Shown here in pieces: positions 1 to 9,483 of a stretch of 37,134 bases of DNA. Location of the stretch: positions 1 through 37,134 of the forward strand of contig CAZGLR010000018.1 of NCBI GenBank assembly GCA_964526635.1, in the 5' to 3' direction. The translations under genes and the position numbers were made by a program. This DNA is from CAZGLR01 sp964526635. Lineage in GTDB: Bacteria; Zixibacteria; MSB-5A5; GN15; JAAZOE01. The notes beneath the pieces were generated by a model. That model saw nothing but the letters and a program-made list of their open reading frames with translations. It ran no database searches and was not told where the DNA came from. Numbering within the stretch: the stretch's first letter is position 1; each line of letters starts with the position of its first letter.

Positions 1-198
1 AGTGACCCAGAGTTCGAAAAACGATCCACCCCCATGCAGGCCATCCTGATTCGCAAGGCTCTGGAGTTCTCCGAACCCACCCCCGCCGGTCTGCCCGCGC
101 ACTTTTTCCCACACTCCAAGCTCAGCGGCGAGGAATTCATGACCAACGCCCTGCAGCACCTCCGAGACCTGCTCGAACCGCAAGACTCCGATGACTAA
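1..198 (+). CDS. C-terminal fragment of an unrecognised protein (5' end outside window)
   Basis: An open frame enters from the left edge and stops with TAA, giving 65 residues without a start. It contains the stretch ALEFSEPTPAGLPAHFFPHS and ends in an acidic tail (LLEPQDSDD). I do not recognise the family. Codon use is rich in CCC, ACC and CTG and the GC content looks higher than in the genes to the right. It is the only plus-strand gene in the left 25 kb and it converges on an M16 peptidase gene that appears to have lost its 3' end, with only about 8 bases between the two stops. The fragment may therefore belong to a different piece of DNA than the rest of the window, either a real rearrangement or an assembly join. 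Confidence 0.45.
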   Translation, partial: SDPEFEKRSTPMQAILIRKALEFSEPTPAGLPAHFFPHSKLSGEEFMTNALQHLRDLLEPQDSDD

Positions 199-215
199 GT
201 TCTCCCTCAAGCCTC
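199..215. other. Putative sequence junction (rearrangement or assembly join)
   Basis: To the right lies the M16 peptidase frame, which stops immediately after the residues MKGSEEA, although family members as I know them continue for roughly 200 residues or more past the equivalent LRN-x-M-x-GSEE segment. To the left lies GC-richer sequence with an unrelated reading frame on the other strand. The abrupt change within a few bases is what I see; calling it a junction is inference. Confidence 0.45.
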
Positions 216-2456
216 TTCAGAGCCCTTCATCCGATTGCGCAGCCCGGAGAGGTAATTATCGACAATGTCGCGGAGGCGCGGCAGATTGCTTGGTTCAAGA
301 TATGGCGAAAAGAGCGCGGCATTCATCCAGCCCAGAAGCGAATCGAGTTCGCCCCGATTGCTGCCGGCGCCGCTGAAAACCAGTTCAGCCCGGCCGGTTC
401 TTGGGTTCGTTGTCAGGTATGTCGCAAACGAAAGCACCTCTGTCTTGAGCCGTTCGTTCATCTCGGAAAACGGTATCACTTCACCGTCTTTGACGACACC
501 CAATTGATCAAGCTGATTGAGCAGAGGGACATACATCAGAAGATCACGGGGAATCGTCCTGAGACTCAGGGCCATCCCGATTGTTGTCGATGTCATGCTG
601 TTGAAGGTCGAGGCTACCAGCGGTACTGATCCGGACACGGTATCGACGCGATAATCCAAAAAGGGATCATACGTCATAGGCGGATTTTCGAGGAAACCAG
701 GCAAATCGACCTGGGCGGCAATTTCATCGAGTTCTTTAGTTGTCTGGTCAAACTCTTCGCGATAAGCAGCCAGGGCTGTTTGCGTATCCTCGGCACTATA
801 CCTGGCCTTCATGGCCGTAATGTAGCCATCGATGCGTTCTTCCTTTTCGGCGACAGCTTTTTGCAGCATCGAGGGATCGGCGGTGCAACCGACGGCGTAC
901 GGTGTCGTTTCCAGCAGCTTCCATTCGCTAATCTTGTCCGTCCAGATATTCTTATCGGTATCGGCCAGCATGGCTTCGATAGCACTCACTGCCTCGGTTC
1001 GCAGCATTGATTTGCGGAAACCATCGACTTTTTCCAAATCACGGATCATGCCATACCAGGCGCCGCCGCCGCCACCCCGCAAGCCGAATCCCGGTGGTGA
1101 GTTGAGATATTCGGTCGCCGATTTACGGATTTGTTCGATACGGCTGCGGGCGCGGTCATTGAATTTCCGGAGCTGTTCGGAATCCGGCTCATAGTCGGCG
1201 ATAACCTTTAGTTCGTCCCGGATGAGCTGACGAAGGTCAGCCAATTGCGCTCTGGTCACTTTGTCGGCATCAATATTACTCACACCCACAAATACCGGGT
1301 GCCCGGTGTGATCATCGATTCCCGCCCAGACCGAGGTTGCGCCGATATCAATAACACGGGTGTCGGAATTGATCAGTTTATTATAAAGATTCGATGTCTG
1401 ACTGCCGCCGAAGCAGTAAAGGAATGTCTCGATCAGTATCTTTTCCTGCGGATCGAGGTCTCCCAGATGCGCCGGCCAGGCGAAGGCGGCATTGCCCGGT
1501 TCCTGGGCATTGGATCCCGGATAATGAGTCAGGCTGATTTTGCCCGGTTCGGCTGAAGAACGTGAGGGCGGAATCTGAACCGTGATTGGATCGGCGTTGG
1601 GGCCGTCGGGGGTATCATCAAGCCGATTGAGAACCTGATCAGCCTGACCAAGAAACTCCTCCGCCGGCATTGTTTTAGGAAGTGTAATGATAATACCCAT
1701 GTTGTTTAGCTGATAGCAGCGAACATGGAAAGCCCGCAGATCAGATGGCTGCATCTGGCGGATTGCATCCGGCGCACCGCCGGAATTATAAGATAGGATG
1801 TGGTCTTCGCCATAGAGCATCTTGTCGACTTCACCATACAGATAGTACCAGTACTTCTCGAACGCACTGACCATCTCGGTGTACACTGTCCCTTTCTCTT
1901 CCAGTTCCAGTTCGCCCGTTTCGGGATCTGCGGTTACACCGATATGGCATACCTCGCGGCGGATTTCTTCATCGGTAAAATTGGGGTGAAGCAGGGCATC
2001 GAGTTTGGCTTCGAACAGATCAAAAAAGATCTCATTGCCGCCCTCGGAACTGAAGGGATACGCCGTATAAATCTGCGAGGTGTAGGCAGTACTTTTACCC
2101 AGCGACATATCTTCCAGGGTTGCCACGTAGCGGCCGCGATTGCCCTTGCCCAAAACAAGATGTTCACAGGTATGTGGTTCACCCATATCCGAAGACGGCG
2201 GCGAGTTTATCCAGATAAACCCCTGGGGAACCGACTGAATCTCGAAAAGATCGATCGTGTATCCGGTTTTCTCGTGAACGAAACGGGCTCCGAAAGCTTT
2301 TTCTTTGCCATTGAGGTAAGTATTTTCGACACGAAAACCGTGTATAGTCTGATCCGTTGTCAGTTTGTCATAATAATCTGTAGCCAAAATTCCCCCTGAT
2401 GTTAATAAGACTGCGATGCCAATGAGGATGGCTGATGTGACTCCCCGGTACGACAT
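207..2456 (-). CDS. M16 (PreP/insulinase-like) zinc peptidase, probably 3'-truncated
   Basis: The 749-residue product begins with a hydrophobic segment (about residues 8-26) that looks like a signal peptide or anchor, so the enzyme probably acts in the envelope or periplasm. The inverted zinc motif HxxEH is present as HTCEH at residues 95-99, and Glu168 in the segment EEIRREV is a plausible third ligand. The overall pattern resembles the presequence-protease (PreP) branch of M16, which degrades short unfolded peptides in a clamshell formed by two halves. The second half starts near residue 600 but ends abruptly at residue 749, while this branch is normally near 950-1000 residues, so part of the C-terminal half is missing. 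The start is supported by AAAGGAG six bases upstream of ATG. The gene stands alone after the ferritin-like gene's terminator. Activity of the truncated form is doubtful. Confidence 0.8.
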   Translation of the reverse strand: MSYRGVTSAILIGIAVLLTSGGILATDYYDKLTTDQTIHGFRVENTYLNGKEKAFGARFVHEKTGYTIDLFEIQSVPQGFIWINSPPSSDMGEPHTCEHLVLGKGNRGRYVATLEDMSLGKSTAYTSQIYTAYPFSSEGGNEIFFDLFEAKLDALLHPNFTDEEIRREVCHIGVTADPETGELELEEKGTVYTEMVSAFEKYWYYLYGEVDKMLYGEDHILSYNSGGAPDAIRQMQPSDLRAFHVRCYQLNNMGIIITLPKTMPAEEFLGQADQVLNRLDDTPDGPNADPITVQIPPSRSSAEPGKISLTHYPGSNAQEPGNAAFAWPAHLGDLDPQEKILIETFLYCFGGSQTSNLYNKLINSDTRVIDIGATSVWAGIDDHTGHPVFVGVSNIDADKVTRAQLADLRQLIRDELKVIADYEPDSEQLRKFNDRARSRIEQIRKSATEYLNSPPGFGLRGGGGGAWYGMIRDLEKVDGFRKSMLRTEAVSAIEAMLADTDKNIWTDKISEWKLLETTPYAVGCTADPSMLQKAVAEKEERIDGYITAMKARYSAEDTQTALAAYREEFDQTTKELDEIAAQVDLPGFLENPPMTYDPFLDYRVDTVSGSVPLVASTFNSMTSTTIGMALSLRTIPRDLLMYVPLLNQLDQLGVVKDGEVIPFSEMNERLKTEVLSFATYLTTNPRTGRAELVFSGAGSNRGELDSLLGWMNAALFSPYLEPSNLPRLRDIVDNYLSGLRNRMKGSEEA

Positions 2457-2561
2457 GGGTGCTCCTTTGCTTGTGCTATGGAATGTTTATCCGGCGGGCA
2501 AAATACCGAGACTGCGTAGTTCATAATATAGTATACTACGAAAAAGCGGCGCATTCTATTC

Positions 2562-2594
2562 AAAAAAAAGGCGATATCCGCGAGGGGTATCGCC
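2562..2594 (-). terminator. Rho-independent terminator after the ferritin-like gene
   Basis: On the minus strand GGCGATA and TATCGCC form a 7-bp perfect stem around an 11-nt loop, followed directly by eight T residues. It lies 28 bases past the ferritin-like stop codon and upstream of the M16 gene, separating the two transcripts. Confidence 0.85.
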
Positions 2595-2621
2595 TCAAAC
2601 GCCCACAAATCATGTCCTAAA

Positions 2622-3128
2622 TCAGGCCTCTTCCCTGGCCCAGGGATCGTTCATACTGGTGAACTTGCCATCTGACATCAAAAGGCGCATCACCGCGGTG
2701 ACATGCTTTTTCTCGGCATCGATAATCTTATCGAGTTCCGTACCCGCGCCGATAATATCACGCATGGCCTGATAATACTGCAACGTCGATTTCTCGAAAC
2801 TCAGGGCCCGGGTCAGCGCGTCGGTCTTGCTTGAGATAGTGTCGGTATTCTGGAAATAGTCCTTGCGGAAATGCTCCGATATGGCTGTAGCACGAAGATA
2901 TTGATACAATTCATGCTGTTGTTTATCGGGCGGATCCTGCGGGACTTCGTTGGCTATTTTTCTGAACTGGGCTTCGTGTACTTTTTCATCCTTGACCAGT
3001 TGAGCAAACACTTCTTTCAATTCTTTGTCGTCACTGAATTTGCGTTCCATACGGGCATAAAATTCAGCGCCGAGTTGTTCGGTGACGACCGCCAGTTCGA
3101 CGGCCTTGCGCAGAGTCAATTTCTCCAT
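2622..3128 (-). CDS. Ferritin-like (rubrerythrin-type) diiron protein
   Basis: The 168-residue product is a four-helix ferritin-like domain with the expected paired iron-ligand motifs: a Glu in VELAVVTEQLGAEFY, EKVHEAQF in helix 2, Glu in SFEKSTLQYY in helix 3, and EKKHVTAVM in helix 4. There is no C-terminal rubredoxin domain, so it is not a full rubrerythrin. Family members scavenge peroxide or store iron in the cytoplasm; which of these applies here is inferred only. I chose the ATG at 3128 because GGGAGGT sits seven bases upstream; the frame also stays open to 3185, but that longer start lacks a ribosome site. It follows the giant sensor kinase by 89 bases, with a palindrome between them, and ends in a strong terminator. 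Confidence 0.85.
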   Translation of the reverse strand: MEKLTLRKAVELAVVTEQLGAEFYARMERKFSDDKELKEVFAQLVKDEKVHEAQFRKIANEVPQDPPDKQQHELYQYLRATAISEHFRKDYFQNTDTISSKTDALTRALSFEKSTLQYYQAMRDIIGAGTELDKIIDAEKKHVTAVMRLLMSDGKFTSMNDPWAREEA

Positions 3129-3178
3129 ATTCGTGACCTCCCTCGGGATGTTCAAACTCGTATCATAGAAACTAATGG

Positions 3179-3203
3179 AATTCACACCTGGCGCAAGTGA
3201 ATT
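3179..3203. promoter_or_regulatory. Inverted repeat upstream of the ferritin-like gene
   Basis: AATTCAC and GTGAATT form perfect 7-bp arms around 11 nt. On the minus strand a -10-like TATGAT lies just downstream, followed by the ribosome site and start of the ferritin-like gene, so the repeat sits about where a -35 region or operator would be. No good -35 hexamer was found. Confidence 0.35.
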
Positions 3204-3217
3204 TCGAGATTGTTTTA

Positions 3218-6200
3218 CTACTGCCGGTGGTTTTCTGCATTACGATGATTGAGACGAGTATCGAGGTCGGTCGGCAGTTCAATAGTAAAGGTCGAGCCTT
3301 TGCCCACCTCGCTCTCGGCGGTGATAGTCCCCTGATGATCCTGAATAATTTGAAAACAAATCGATAATCCCAGTCCGGTACCGACGCCCACACCCTTGGT
3401 CGTAAACCCCGGGTCAAATATCCGCTTGAGGTGTTCCGGCGAGATGCCCTTGCCGCTATCGGAAATGCGGATAATCACACGGTCAAGTTCAAGACCGGTA
3501 CTGATAGTAATTTCACCATCACCCTCGATCGCCTGGCGGGCGTTATTCAGGAGATTCAAAAACACTTGATTCAGCCGCCCCGGATAACAGGCGATCGGCG
3601 GGACTTTGCCGAAATTCCGATTTACTTTGATATGGTGCTTGATCTCGTGATGAATCAGCGTGAGGGTATCTTCAAGCCCCTCATGAATATCAACAGTCTT
3701 GAGTTCGGCCTCATCAAGGCGGGCAAAACTGCGTAAGCGCCGGACAATAGTCTTCACCCGGTCGTTGCCGTTTTGAATGACCTTATTGGCGTTATCGATT
3801 ATTTCCATTGCTTTTTTGAGATCGGCATCTGTTTCCAGCAGGCCCTCCGTATTATCCGATAAGACCTTCTTCACCTTGTCAATCGCCCGCATCAGGGTGT
3901 TGTGCATACTGCTGGCCGCCCCGATCGGCGTATTGATCTCATGGGCGATTCCGGCCACCAGTTGTCCCAACGAGGCCATCTTCCCCTGCTGTACCAGTTG
4001 TCCCTGCGTCTGCCTTAGTTCCCGATTGGTTCGCTCGAGGTCTTCGAGGACTTTTTTCAATTCGGTAATATCGTGGGCAATGCCGATGGCTTCGATAATG
4101 CTGCCGGATTGATCGAGAATGGTCGAGGCATTGGAGATGATCCAGCGGTATTCCCCTGATGCTGTTTTCATCCGAAACTGGTAGTTATTGCTGATGACAT
4201 TCCCCTCTTCATCGCAATCACAGGGCATCCCCTGTTCCACCCATTGGCGCTGCAGGGCGGCATCCTCGGGAGGCATCAGATCAGCCAGGGGCCGCCCAAT
4301 CCAATCGGCGGTCTGGTAGCCGGTTATAGTTTCAAACTGCGGTGAGAGATAGGTAAAACGACCATCGCCGGACATCGAATAGATAACATCGGTGGCGTTT
4401 TCAACCAGGGTTCGGAAACGGGCTTCGCTGACCCGGAGCGCCTCGACCACCTGGCGGCGTTCAATGTAAGTACCGATCATTTCGGCCGCGGTACGGAGCA
4501 TCTGAATGTCCTGATCATTGAGCTCCCGCTCATGGCAGCAGTCATCGAAGCTCAGCAGACCATACCATCTGCCGTCGACAGTAATCGGCAGGGCCAGCAC
4601 CGAAATAATCTGGAAGCGACTGAGGATATCCTGTTCTCTCCGGGGAAATGTTTTAACAACACCGCCCACAGCCTTCCCCTCGAAAAGCAATTCCTGCCAG
4701 CGTTCGAGACCGTCAGCATATGCAAAGTGGTCCCTGAAATCGGGCAATTGCGTCAAGGGATGACTTCTGCCATCGGTGACTTCATACTTCAGCCTGATAC
4801 TGAGCCCATCTTCAGGATGCTGGAAATTCTCAAAGAGATACACGCGGCTCGCTTCGGGGCCGCCCATAAGCGCCTTCAGGGCATTTTCAATGGCCGTTTT
4901 TTCATCCGGCTCGGTCAACAATGCCTGTGAACAGGCCGCCAGATGTTCTTCATATCGCGCCCGCACCGTCAATGCCTCCTGGGCTTTTCGCTGCAAGGTC
5001 ACATCGCGACCGATACTGCAATACCGCACCAGAATATCCTGATCGTTGACAATCGGGAAGGCGGACAGGTCCATTGTCCGGACGCTACCCTCACGGTTCC
5101 TGACCAGTATCTCTCCCCTGTAAAAACCGTTTTTCTCAAGCGATGACCAAATACGTTTGACGGTTTCATCATCAATAAGCTGCTGAATGCCGGTATCCAA
5201 AAGCTCATTCTGTGAATAACCGGACAACCGTTGATGGGTCGGATTAGATTCGATGTATTTGCCATCGGTATCAAAGATGACCATACTGTCTTTGGAATTA
5301 AGAAACAACTCACGGTAAATCTTTAATCGTTCTTCCGCTCGCTTACGATCGGTCATATCGATACCGATGCCGACAATGTACTCGACAGTGTTATTTTCAT
5401 CATGCAGCACCGTGGTTGTCCAGGTGACACTATGCCGGGTGCCGGAACGATCATACCAGAATTCATCGGTTTCAACTGGTTTGCCGGTTTTCAGGACGTG
5501 TTCGAATTGTTTCGAAATAGCGTCCTGGTCCTGCGGCTTGAAAAACAACTCCTGGAATTTTTTACCGATTACTTCGTCGGCCGCGTACCCGCTGAGTCGT
5601 TCGCAGGCGCGGTTAAACCGCACGATTCTCCCATCGGGATCGAGTATTACCACCAGTGCTCCGGCCGTATCGAGAACTGTCGTAACGAAATTACGCTCGC
5701 GATCGAGTTCTTCTTCCATTCGCTTGCGGGATGTAATATCGGTCAACGCACCGATAACGACCTTATCTGAACCGAGTTCGGTCACCACCAGTGACATAGT
5801 CACCCAGATCGCTTTGCCGGTCCGGGCCTTTAACTGTAATTCAAAACTGTCAACCTTGCCGTCTCGACGCAGAAATTCCAGTACCTGTCCGCGCACCGAG
5901 GGATCATTATAAAAACTCAGGGTACGCATACCGACCAACTCTTCGCGATTATACCCGACCAGCCGGCTCAGATGGGCATTGGCATAAATCACCAATCCGT
6001 CTGCCAGACGACTGATGATAGTCGGCACCGGCGAAGCTTCCACAATCAAGCGCAGTTGCTCTTGCGATTTTACACTGGCCGTAATGTCCGGATATATCCA
6101 CAGCCGACCGTATTCAACTCCGTCGGCATTGGTGACCGGCAGGGAAAAAACCGCCACCAGACGATTCTCGGGGGCGGTCAGTTCAAGCACCCGTTCGCGG

Positions 6201-7612
6201 AATTGTTCCTGTTCAAAAAATTCTGCATCGAGCGGATCAGCCCGCCGTTCAAGTTGAGCGACCAGTGAACGAAACTCATCGGGCCGGGCAAACTTGTCGA
6301 CGACAGCAGCGAGCAGATCATGATATCGGCGATCAATGTAGTCGGCGGCAATGATGCCGAAAAAGTCGTTCAACTGACGGTTTCCGGCCGAAATGATGCC
6401 GTCGTTGCCCACCATTACAATTGCCGAGGTGGAACTGTCGAGCATGGCCTGAAATTCGTCGTTTTTACGCGTCAGGTCAGCCAGGAGTTTCTGCATTTCT
6501 TCATTGCGCCGTTCGAGTTCATGCTGCGTAGTCATGAGATTGATATTGGCCTTTCTCAATTCATGGGCGGCATGTTCGAGAAGACGGGCTTTTTCATCAA
6601 GGGCCGTATTGGCTTCCTGCAGAGACCTGGTGCGCTCCTCGACCTTGTGCTCAAGACCCTGATAGGCGCGTATTGCGCTGATTTGAAGCCCCACCATGTT
6701 GGCAAAGGTCTCGAATCGGGCAATATCCTGGCTGTCGAGTTCGCGGTCATGATGCTGGTTGTTGCCAACAATCAGGCCGACCACGGTATTGCCATCGCGA
6801 ATGGGCGATATAACTATGGCTTTGGTGCGGATGACCTGTCCATCTCGCTTCGGCCATCGCGGATCATCCTGCAGATCCCGGACAACGACCGTTCTATTTT
6901 CAGAATAACTCTCCTCGAAATGAGGCGGCCAGTCAAGATCATCACTCTCGACACGCATCCGAAAACGCTCCAGCAATTCCGGCGAATCCTTGGGGAAACT
7001 GATCGACCGTATCATGAATCGAGCGCCATTATAAAGAAGAAACGTGCCGCGATCGAAATCAAGCGTATCGGTCAGGAACGTGGCGACATGATCGAACAGC
7101 ATTTCTTCGCAGGCAATTGTTGAAAGCCGTGCCGAAAGCTTGTTTAACGCCAGAAGCTGAGAGTTGGTATATATCAGACGGTTGGTCCGTTCCTCAACCA
7201 ATGCCTCGAGTTGCTCGCTGTATTCGGTCAGCTGTCTTTGCAAATGTGAGTTTTCTATCGCCTGATGAATGGTGATCTCGATATCATCGATGTTGAGCGG
7301 TTTGAGAATGAAATGATAAGCACCGTGGCGAATAGTCTCGACCGCCGCCTCGATAGAACCATGAGCAGTCAATATCAAATATGGCGTGTCCGGTGCGATC
7401 GCCCTGGCTCTTTTTAGAAATTCGAGGCCGTCCATACCGGGCATATTGAGATCACACATGACGACATCGAACGACTCGGACTCAAGCAGGTCCAGCCCCG
7501 AGACACCATTGTCAGCCCCGGTAACGTTAGCCCCGCGGTCCGTCAGCAACTGCGCAAATTCACTGCGCTGCCGGACGTCATCATCAATATATAATACCCG
7601 AATTCCATCCAT
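3218..7612 (-). CDS. Large hybrid sensor histidine kinase (REC-GAF-4xPAS-GAF-PAS-HisKA-HATPase)
   Basis: The 1464-residue protein has no membrane segments and should be a cytoplasmic sensor. It begins with a receiver domain: acidic pocket D10-D12, phosphoacceptor D54 (VMCDLNMPG), T82 and K104. Then come a coiled coil (about 120-160), a GAF domain (about 165-320), a second long coiled coil, four PAS domains (roughly 390-880), a second GAF domain and a fifth PAS domain before the kinase core. The phosphorylated His is in GIAHEINTPIG. The ATP-binding boxes are NQVFLNLLNNARQAI, DSGKGIS, FDPGFTTKG and GTGLGLSI. An N-terminal receiver suggests that phosphorylation by another kinase gates this one. 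No dedicated response regulator is adjacent; the nearest downstream gene is the ferritin-like protein, which hints at, but does not show, a redox or oxidative stress input. The ATG has AAGG nine bases upstream. Confidence 0.93.
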   Translation of the reverse strand: MDGIRVLYIDDDVRQRSEFAQLLTDRGANVTGADNGVSGLDLLESESFDVVMCDLNMPGMDGLEFLKRARAIAPDTPYLILTAHGSIEAAVETIRHGAYHFILKPLNIDDIEITIHQAIENSHLQRQLTEYSEQLEALVEERTNRLIYTNSQLLALNKLSARLSTIACEEMLFDHVATFLTDTLDFDRGTFLLYNGARFMIRSISFPKDSPELLERFRMRVESDDLDWPPHFEESYSENRTVVVRDLQDDPRWPKRDGQVIRTKAIVISPIRDGNTVVGLIVGNNQHHDRELDSQDIARFETFANMVGLQISAIRAYQGLEHKVEERTRSLQEANTALDEKARLLEHAAHELRKANINLMTTQHELERRNEEMQKLLADLTRKNDEFQAMLDSSTSAIVMVGNDGIISAGNRQLNDFFGIIAADYIDRRYHDLLAAVVDKFARPDEFRSLVAQLERRADPLDAEFFEQEQFRERVLELTAPENRLVAVFSLPVTNADGVEYGRLWIYPDITASVKSQEQLRLIVEASPVPTIISRLADGLVIYANAHLSRLVGYNREELVGMRTLSFYNDPSVRGQVLEFLRRDGKVDSFELQLKARTGKAIWVTMSLVVTELGSDKVVIGALTDITSRKRMEEELDRERNFVTTVLDTAGALVVILDPDGRIVRFNRACERLSGYAADEVIGKKFQELFFKPQDQDAISKQFEHVLKTGKPVETDEFWYDRSGTRHSVTWTTTVLHDENNTVEYIVGIGIDMTDRKRAEERLKIYRELFLNSKDSMVIFDTDGKYIESNPTHQRLSGYSQNELLDTGIQQLIDDETVKRIWSSLEKNGFYRGEILVRNREGSVRTMDLSAFPIVNDQDILVRYCSIGRDVTLQRKAQEALTVRARYEEHLAACSQALLTEPDEKTAIENALKALMGGPEASRVYLFENFQHPEDGLSIRLKYEVTDGRSHPLTQLPDFRDHFAYADGLERWQELLFEGKAVGGVVKTFPRREQDILSRFQIISVLALPITVDGRWYGLLSFDDCCHERELNDQDIQMLRTAAEMIGTYIERRQVVEALRVSEARFRTLVENATDVIYSMSGDGRFTYLSPQFETITGYQTADWIGRPLADLMPPEDAALQRQWVEQGMPCDCDEEGNVISNNYQFRMKTASGEYRWIISNASTILDQSGSIIEAIGIAHDITELKKVLEDLERTNRELRQTQGQLVQQGKMASLGQLVAGIAHEINTPIGAASSMHNTLMRAIDKVKKVLSDNTEGLLETDADLKKAMEIIDNANKVIQNGNDRVKTIVRRLRSFARLDEAELKTVDIHEGLEDTLTLIHHEIKHHIKVNRNFGKVPPIACYPGRLNQVFLNLLNNARQAIEGDGEITISTGLELDRVIIRISDSGKGISPEHLKRIFDPGFTTKGVGVGTGLGLSICFQIIQDHQGTITAESEVGKGSTFTIELPTDLDTRLNHRNAENHRQ

Positions 7613-7662
7613 CGTCGGTGGCCTTTATCAGCAGGATCCCGCCCTGGCGGTCTCATCTTTCT

Positions 7663-7707
7663 AACATATATCGACCGGATAGTTCCTGGCAACAGATATT
7701 GTCTGTT
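7663..7707 (-). promoter_or_regulatory. Promoter of the sensor kinase with abutting palindrome
   Basis: The minus strand shows TTGCCA (7687-7692), then TATATG after 16 nt (7665-7670) or TATGTT after 18 nt. Abutting the -35 on its upstream side is the inverted repeat AACAGA-N5-TCTGTT (7691-7707), which shares two bases with the -35 hexamer and would suit an activator or a repressor. The remainder of the 268-base interval between trkH and the kinase shows no gene and no convincing terminator. Confidence 0.4.
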
Positions 7708-7880
7708 ATCCTGATGTGGAGTGAGAAAACAAAATCAACTGAGTGGTGGTAATGGCGCGGTCTCGGCTGTTTTCTCCATCTGTAAAGCCTCTCTACGGCA
7801 AGATCAGACTGTATCTCAAAGAATCCGGAACGATAATGGATGTTTCAAATTTCCCGGATGGCTGTTTCGAAGATCATTAA

Positions 7881-9479
7881 TCACTTCCAGAACGACGGGC
7901 GAAATACAATCAGCACCGTGAATATCTCGAGGCGCCCGAGCAGCATGCAGAAAATCAGCACCCATTTTCCCGGAATCGGGATCCATGAGTAGTTTTCGAT
8001 CGAGCCGACACCATTGAGCCCCGGGCCGATATTGTTGATACATGACGCAGTAGCCGAAATAGCAGTCATCATATCGGGGACGAACAATGTCATGGCAATC
8101 GAACTGAGGACGAACAGCATCATGAAGAGTATGAAAAACGATACGATATTGACAATACGATCTTCATCGATCTTAACCTCGCCCACCCGGAGCGGTGCGA
8201 TCAGTTTGGGCTGAGTCAAACGGCGCAGTTCGCGCCATCCGGTTTTAATCAGCACCAGGATACGGATCTGTTTCATCCCTCCTCCGGTCGATCCGGCGCA
8301 GCCGCCGAAGAACATCAGCGTCAGAAGGAGGATGCGGGCGATATCCGGCCAGAGATCAAAATCGGCGGTTCCATAACCGGTCGTGGTGATAATCGCCAGC
8401 GCCTGAAACAGCGACGTTCGAATGGTACTGTGGAAACTCGTAAACTTTTCTTCTTCCCGCGCGACATGCTGCTCAAAATCCGCCTGCGTGGAAATATCGA
8501 TTCGATAATGGTCATACGACTTTTCAGCAGGCTTCAGGCCAACACTGCCGAGAAGTATGGCCAGAAAGACAGCGACGACTATAACTGTCCGGGTATAGAA
8601 AATAAACTCCCGGTTGGAAAACACCTCCGACAGGCGCCCGCGCAACGCCGAATAATGCAGGAGAAAATTAACCCCGGCCAAAAACATAAATATGATTATC
8701 ACCCATTCGATATAGGCCGAATGGTACGCCGCAATCGACTGGTTTTCCGTTGAAAATCCGCCGGTCGCCATGGTTCCAAAAGTATGACACAGACTATCGA
8801 ACAAATCCATGCCGCCGAACAAGAGCAGAATTACTTCAAGCAGACTCAGACCGGCATACACACCCCAGAGGACCGTAGCCGTCTGGGCCAGCCGCGGACG
8901 CAGGCGATCGGCCGATGGTCCCGGGATCTCGCCGCGAAACATGGTATACCCCGAAACTCCCATCGCCGGGAAAATGACCAGCGCCAGGGTGATTATTCCC
9001 ATTCCCCCGAGCCAGTGAGTCAAACTTCGCCAGAACAACAACGAGTCCGGCATCGCTTCGATATCAGTGAGTATAGTCGCACCGGTCGTGGTGAAACCGG
9101 ACATAATTTCAAAGAAAGCATTGGTGAAGGCCAGGAATACACCCTGCGCATCATGAACGGGTGACTGGCTGAGAAAATAAAGAAACAGCGGAATGCACCC
9201 CATCAGGGCGAAGATAATCCAGCCAAAGGTCACGATGGCGTACCCCTCGCGGATAAACTGCTCATTTTTTTCTGACCGATTGAAAAACGATATCGCCGTC
9301 CCGATGACCAGACAAGCCACAATTGCCAAAATAAACCCGACCGTCTCCGGTGATGACATAGTCGAAGCAAGCGAGAGCGGAATCAGATCAAAGACAGCGA
9401 TACCGAGCGGGACAAACAGAATAACAGCGGTGAGCTGCAAGAGTTTGCCGATAGCGTATGCGACAGCGCGACCGTTCAT
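7881..9479 (-). CDS. trkH: Trk-type potassium uptake channel subunit TrkH
   Basis: The 532-residue inner-membrane protein has the four pore-loop repeats of the Trk/Ktr/HKT superfamily. The selectivity-filter segments are visible in order: SGFTTTGATIL, GTMATGGFSTENQ, ATITTTGYGTADF-type (ITTTGYGTADFDLW) and INNIGPGLNGVG. Length is slightly above E. coli TrkH (about 483) because of a loop between the second and third repeats (about residues 300-360). It forms the K+ pathway that TrkA gates. It follows trkA by 4 bases and both are transcribed together. There is no clear ribosome site before its ATG, so translation is probably coupled to trkA. It is the last gene of its operon. Confidence 0.95.
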   Translation of the reverse strand: MNGRAVAYAIGKLLQLTAVILFVPLGIAVFDLIPLSLASTMSSPETVGFILAIVACLVIGTAISFFNRSEKNEQFIREGYAIVTFGWIIFALMGCIPLFLYFLSQSPVHDAQGVFLAFTNAFFEIMSGFTTTGATILTDIEAMPDSLLFWRSLTHWLGGMGIITLALVIFPAMGVSGYTMFRGEIPGPSADRLRPRLAQTATVLWGVYAGLSLLEVILLLFGGMDLFDSLCHTFGTMATGGFSTENQSIAAYHSAYIEWVIIIFMFLAGVNFLLHYSALRGRLSEVFSNREFIFYTRTVIVVAVFLAILLGSVGLKPAEKSYDHYRIDISTQADFEQHVAREEEKFTSFHSTIRTSLFQALAIITTTGYGTADFDLWPDIARILLLTLMFFGGCAGSTGGGMKQIRILVLIKTGWRELRRLTQPKLIAPLRVGEVKIDEDRIVNIVSFFILFMMLFVLSSIAMTLFVPDMMTAISATASCINNIGPGLNGVGSIENYSWIPIPGKWVLIFCMLLGRLEIFTVLIVFRPSFWK

Positions 9480-9483
9480 AGTA

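Noticed and set aside
2402..2608. 68-codon minus-strand frame covering the M16 leader region
   Set aside because: It crosses a strong terminator hairpin and the M16 ribosome site; the sequence looks non-coding.
6320..7123. Plus-strand open frame of 267 codons inside the large sensor kinase
   Set aside because: It is antisense to conserved GAF and PAS coding sequence, with no motif of its own.
7687..7705. sigma54 promoter on the plus strand (TGGCAACAGATATTG)
   Set aside because: The spacing from GG is right but the -12 half lacks GC/GT after TT, and it points toward trkH in antisense.
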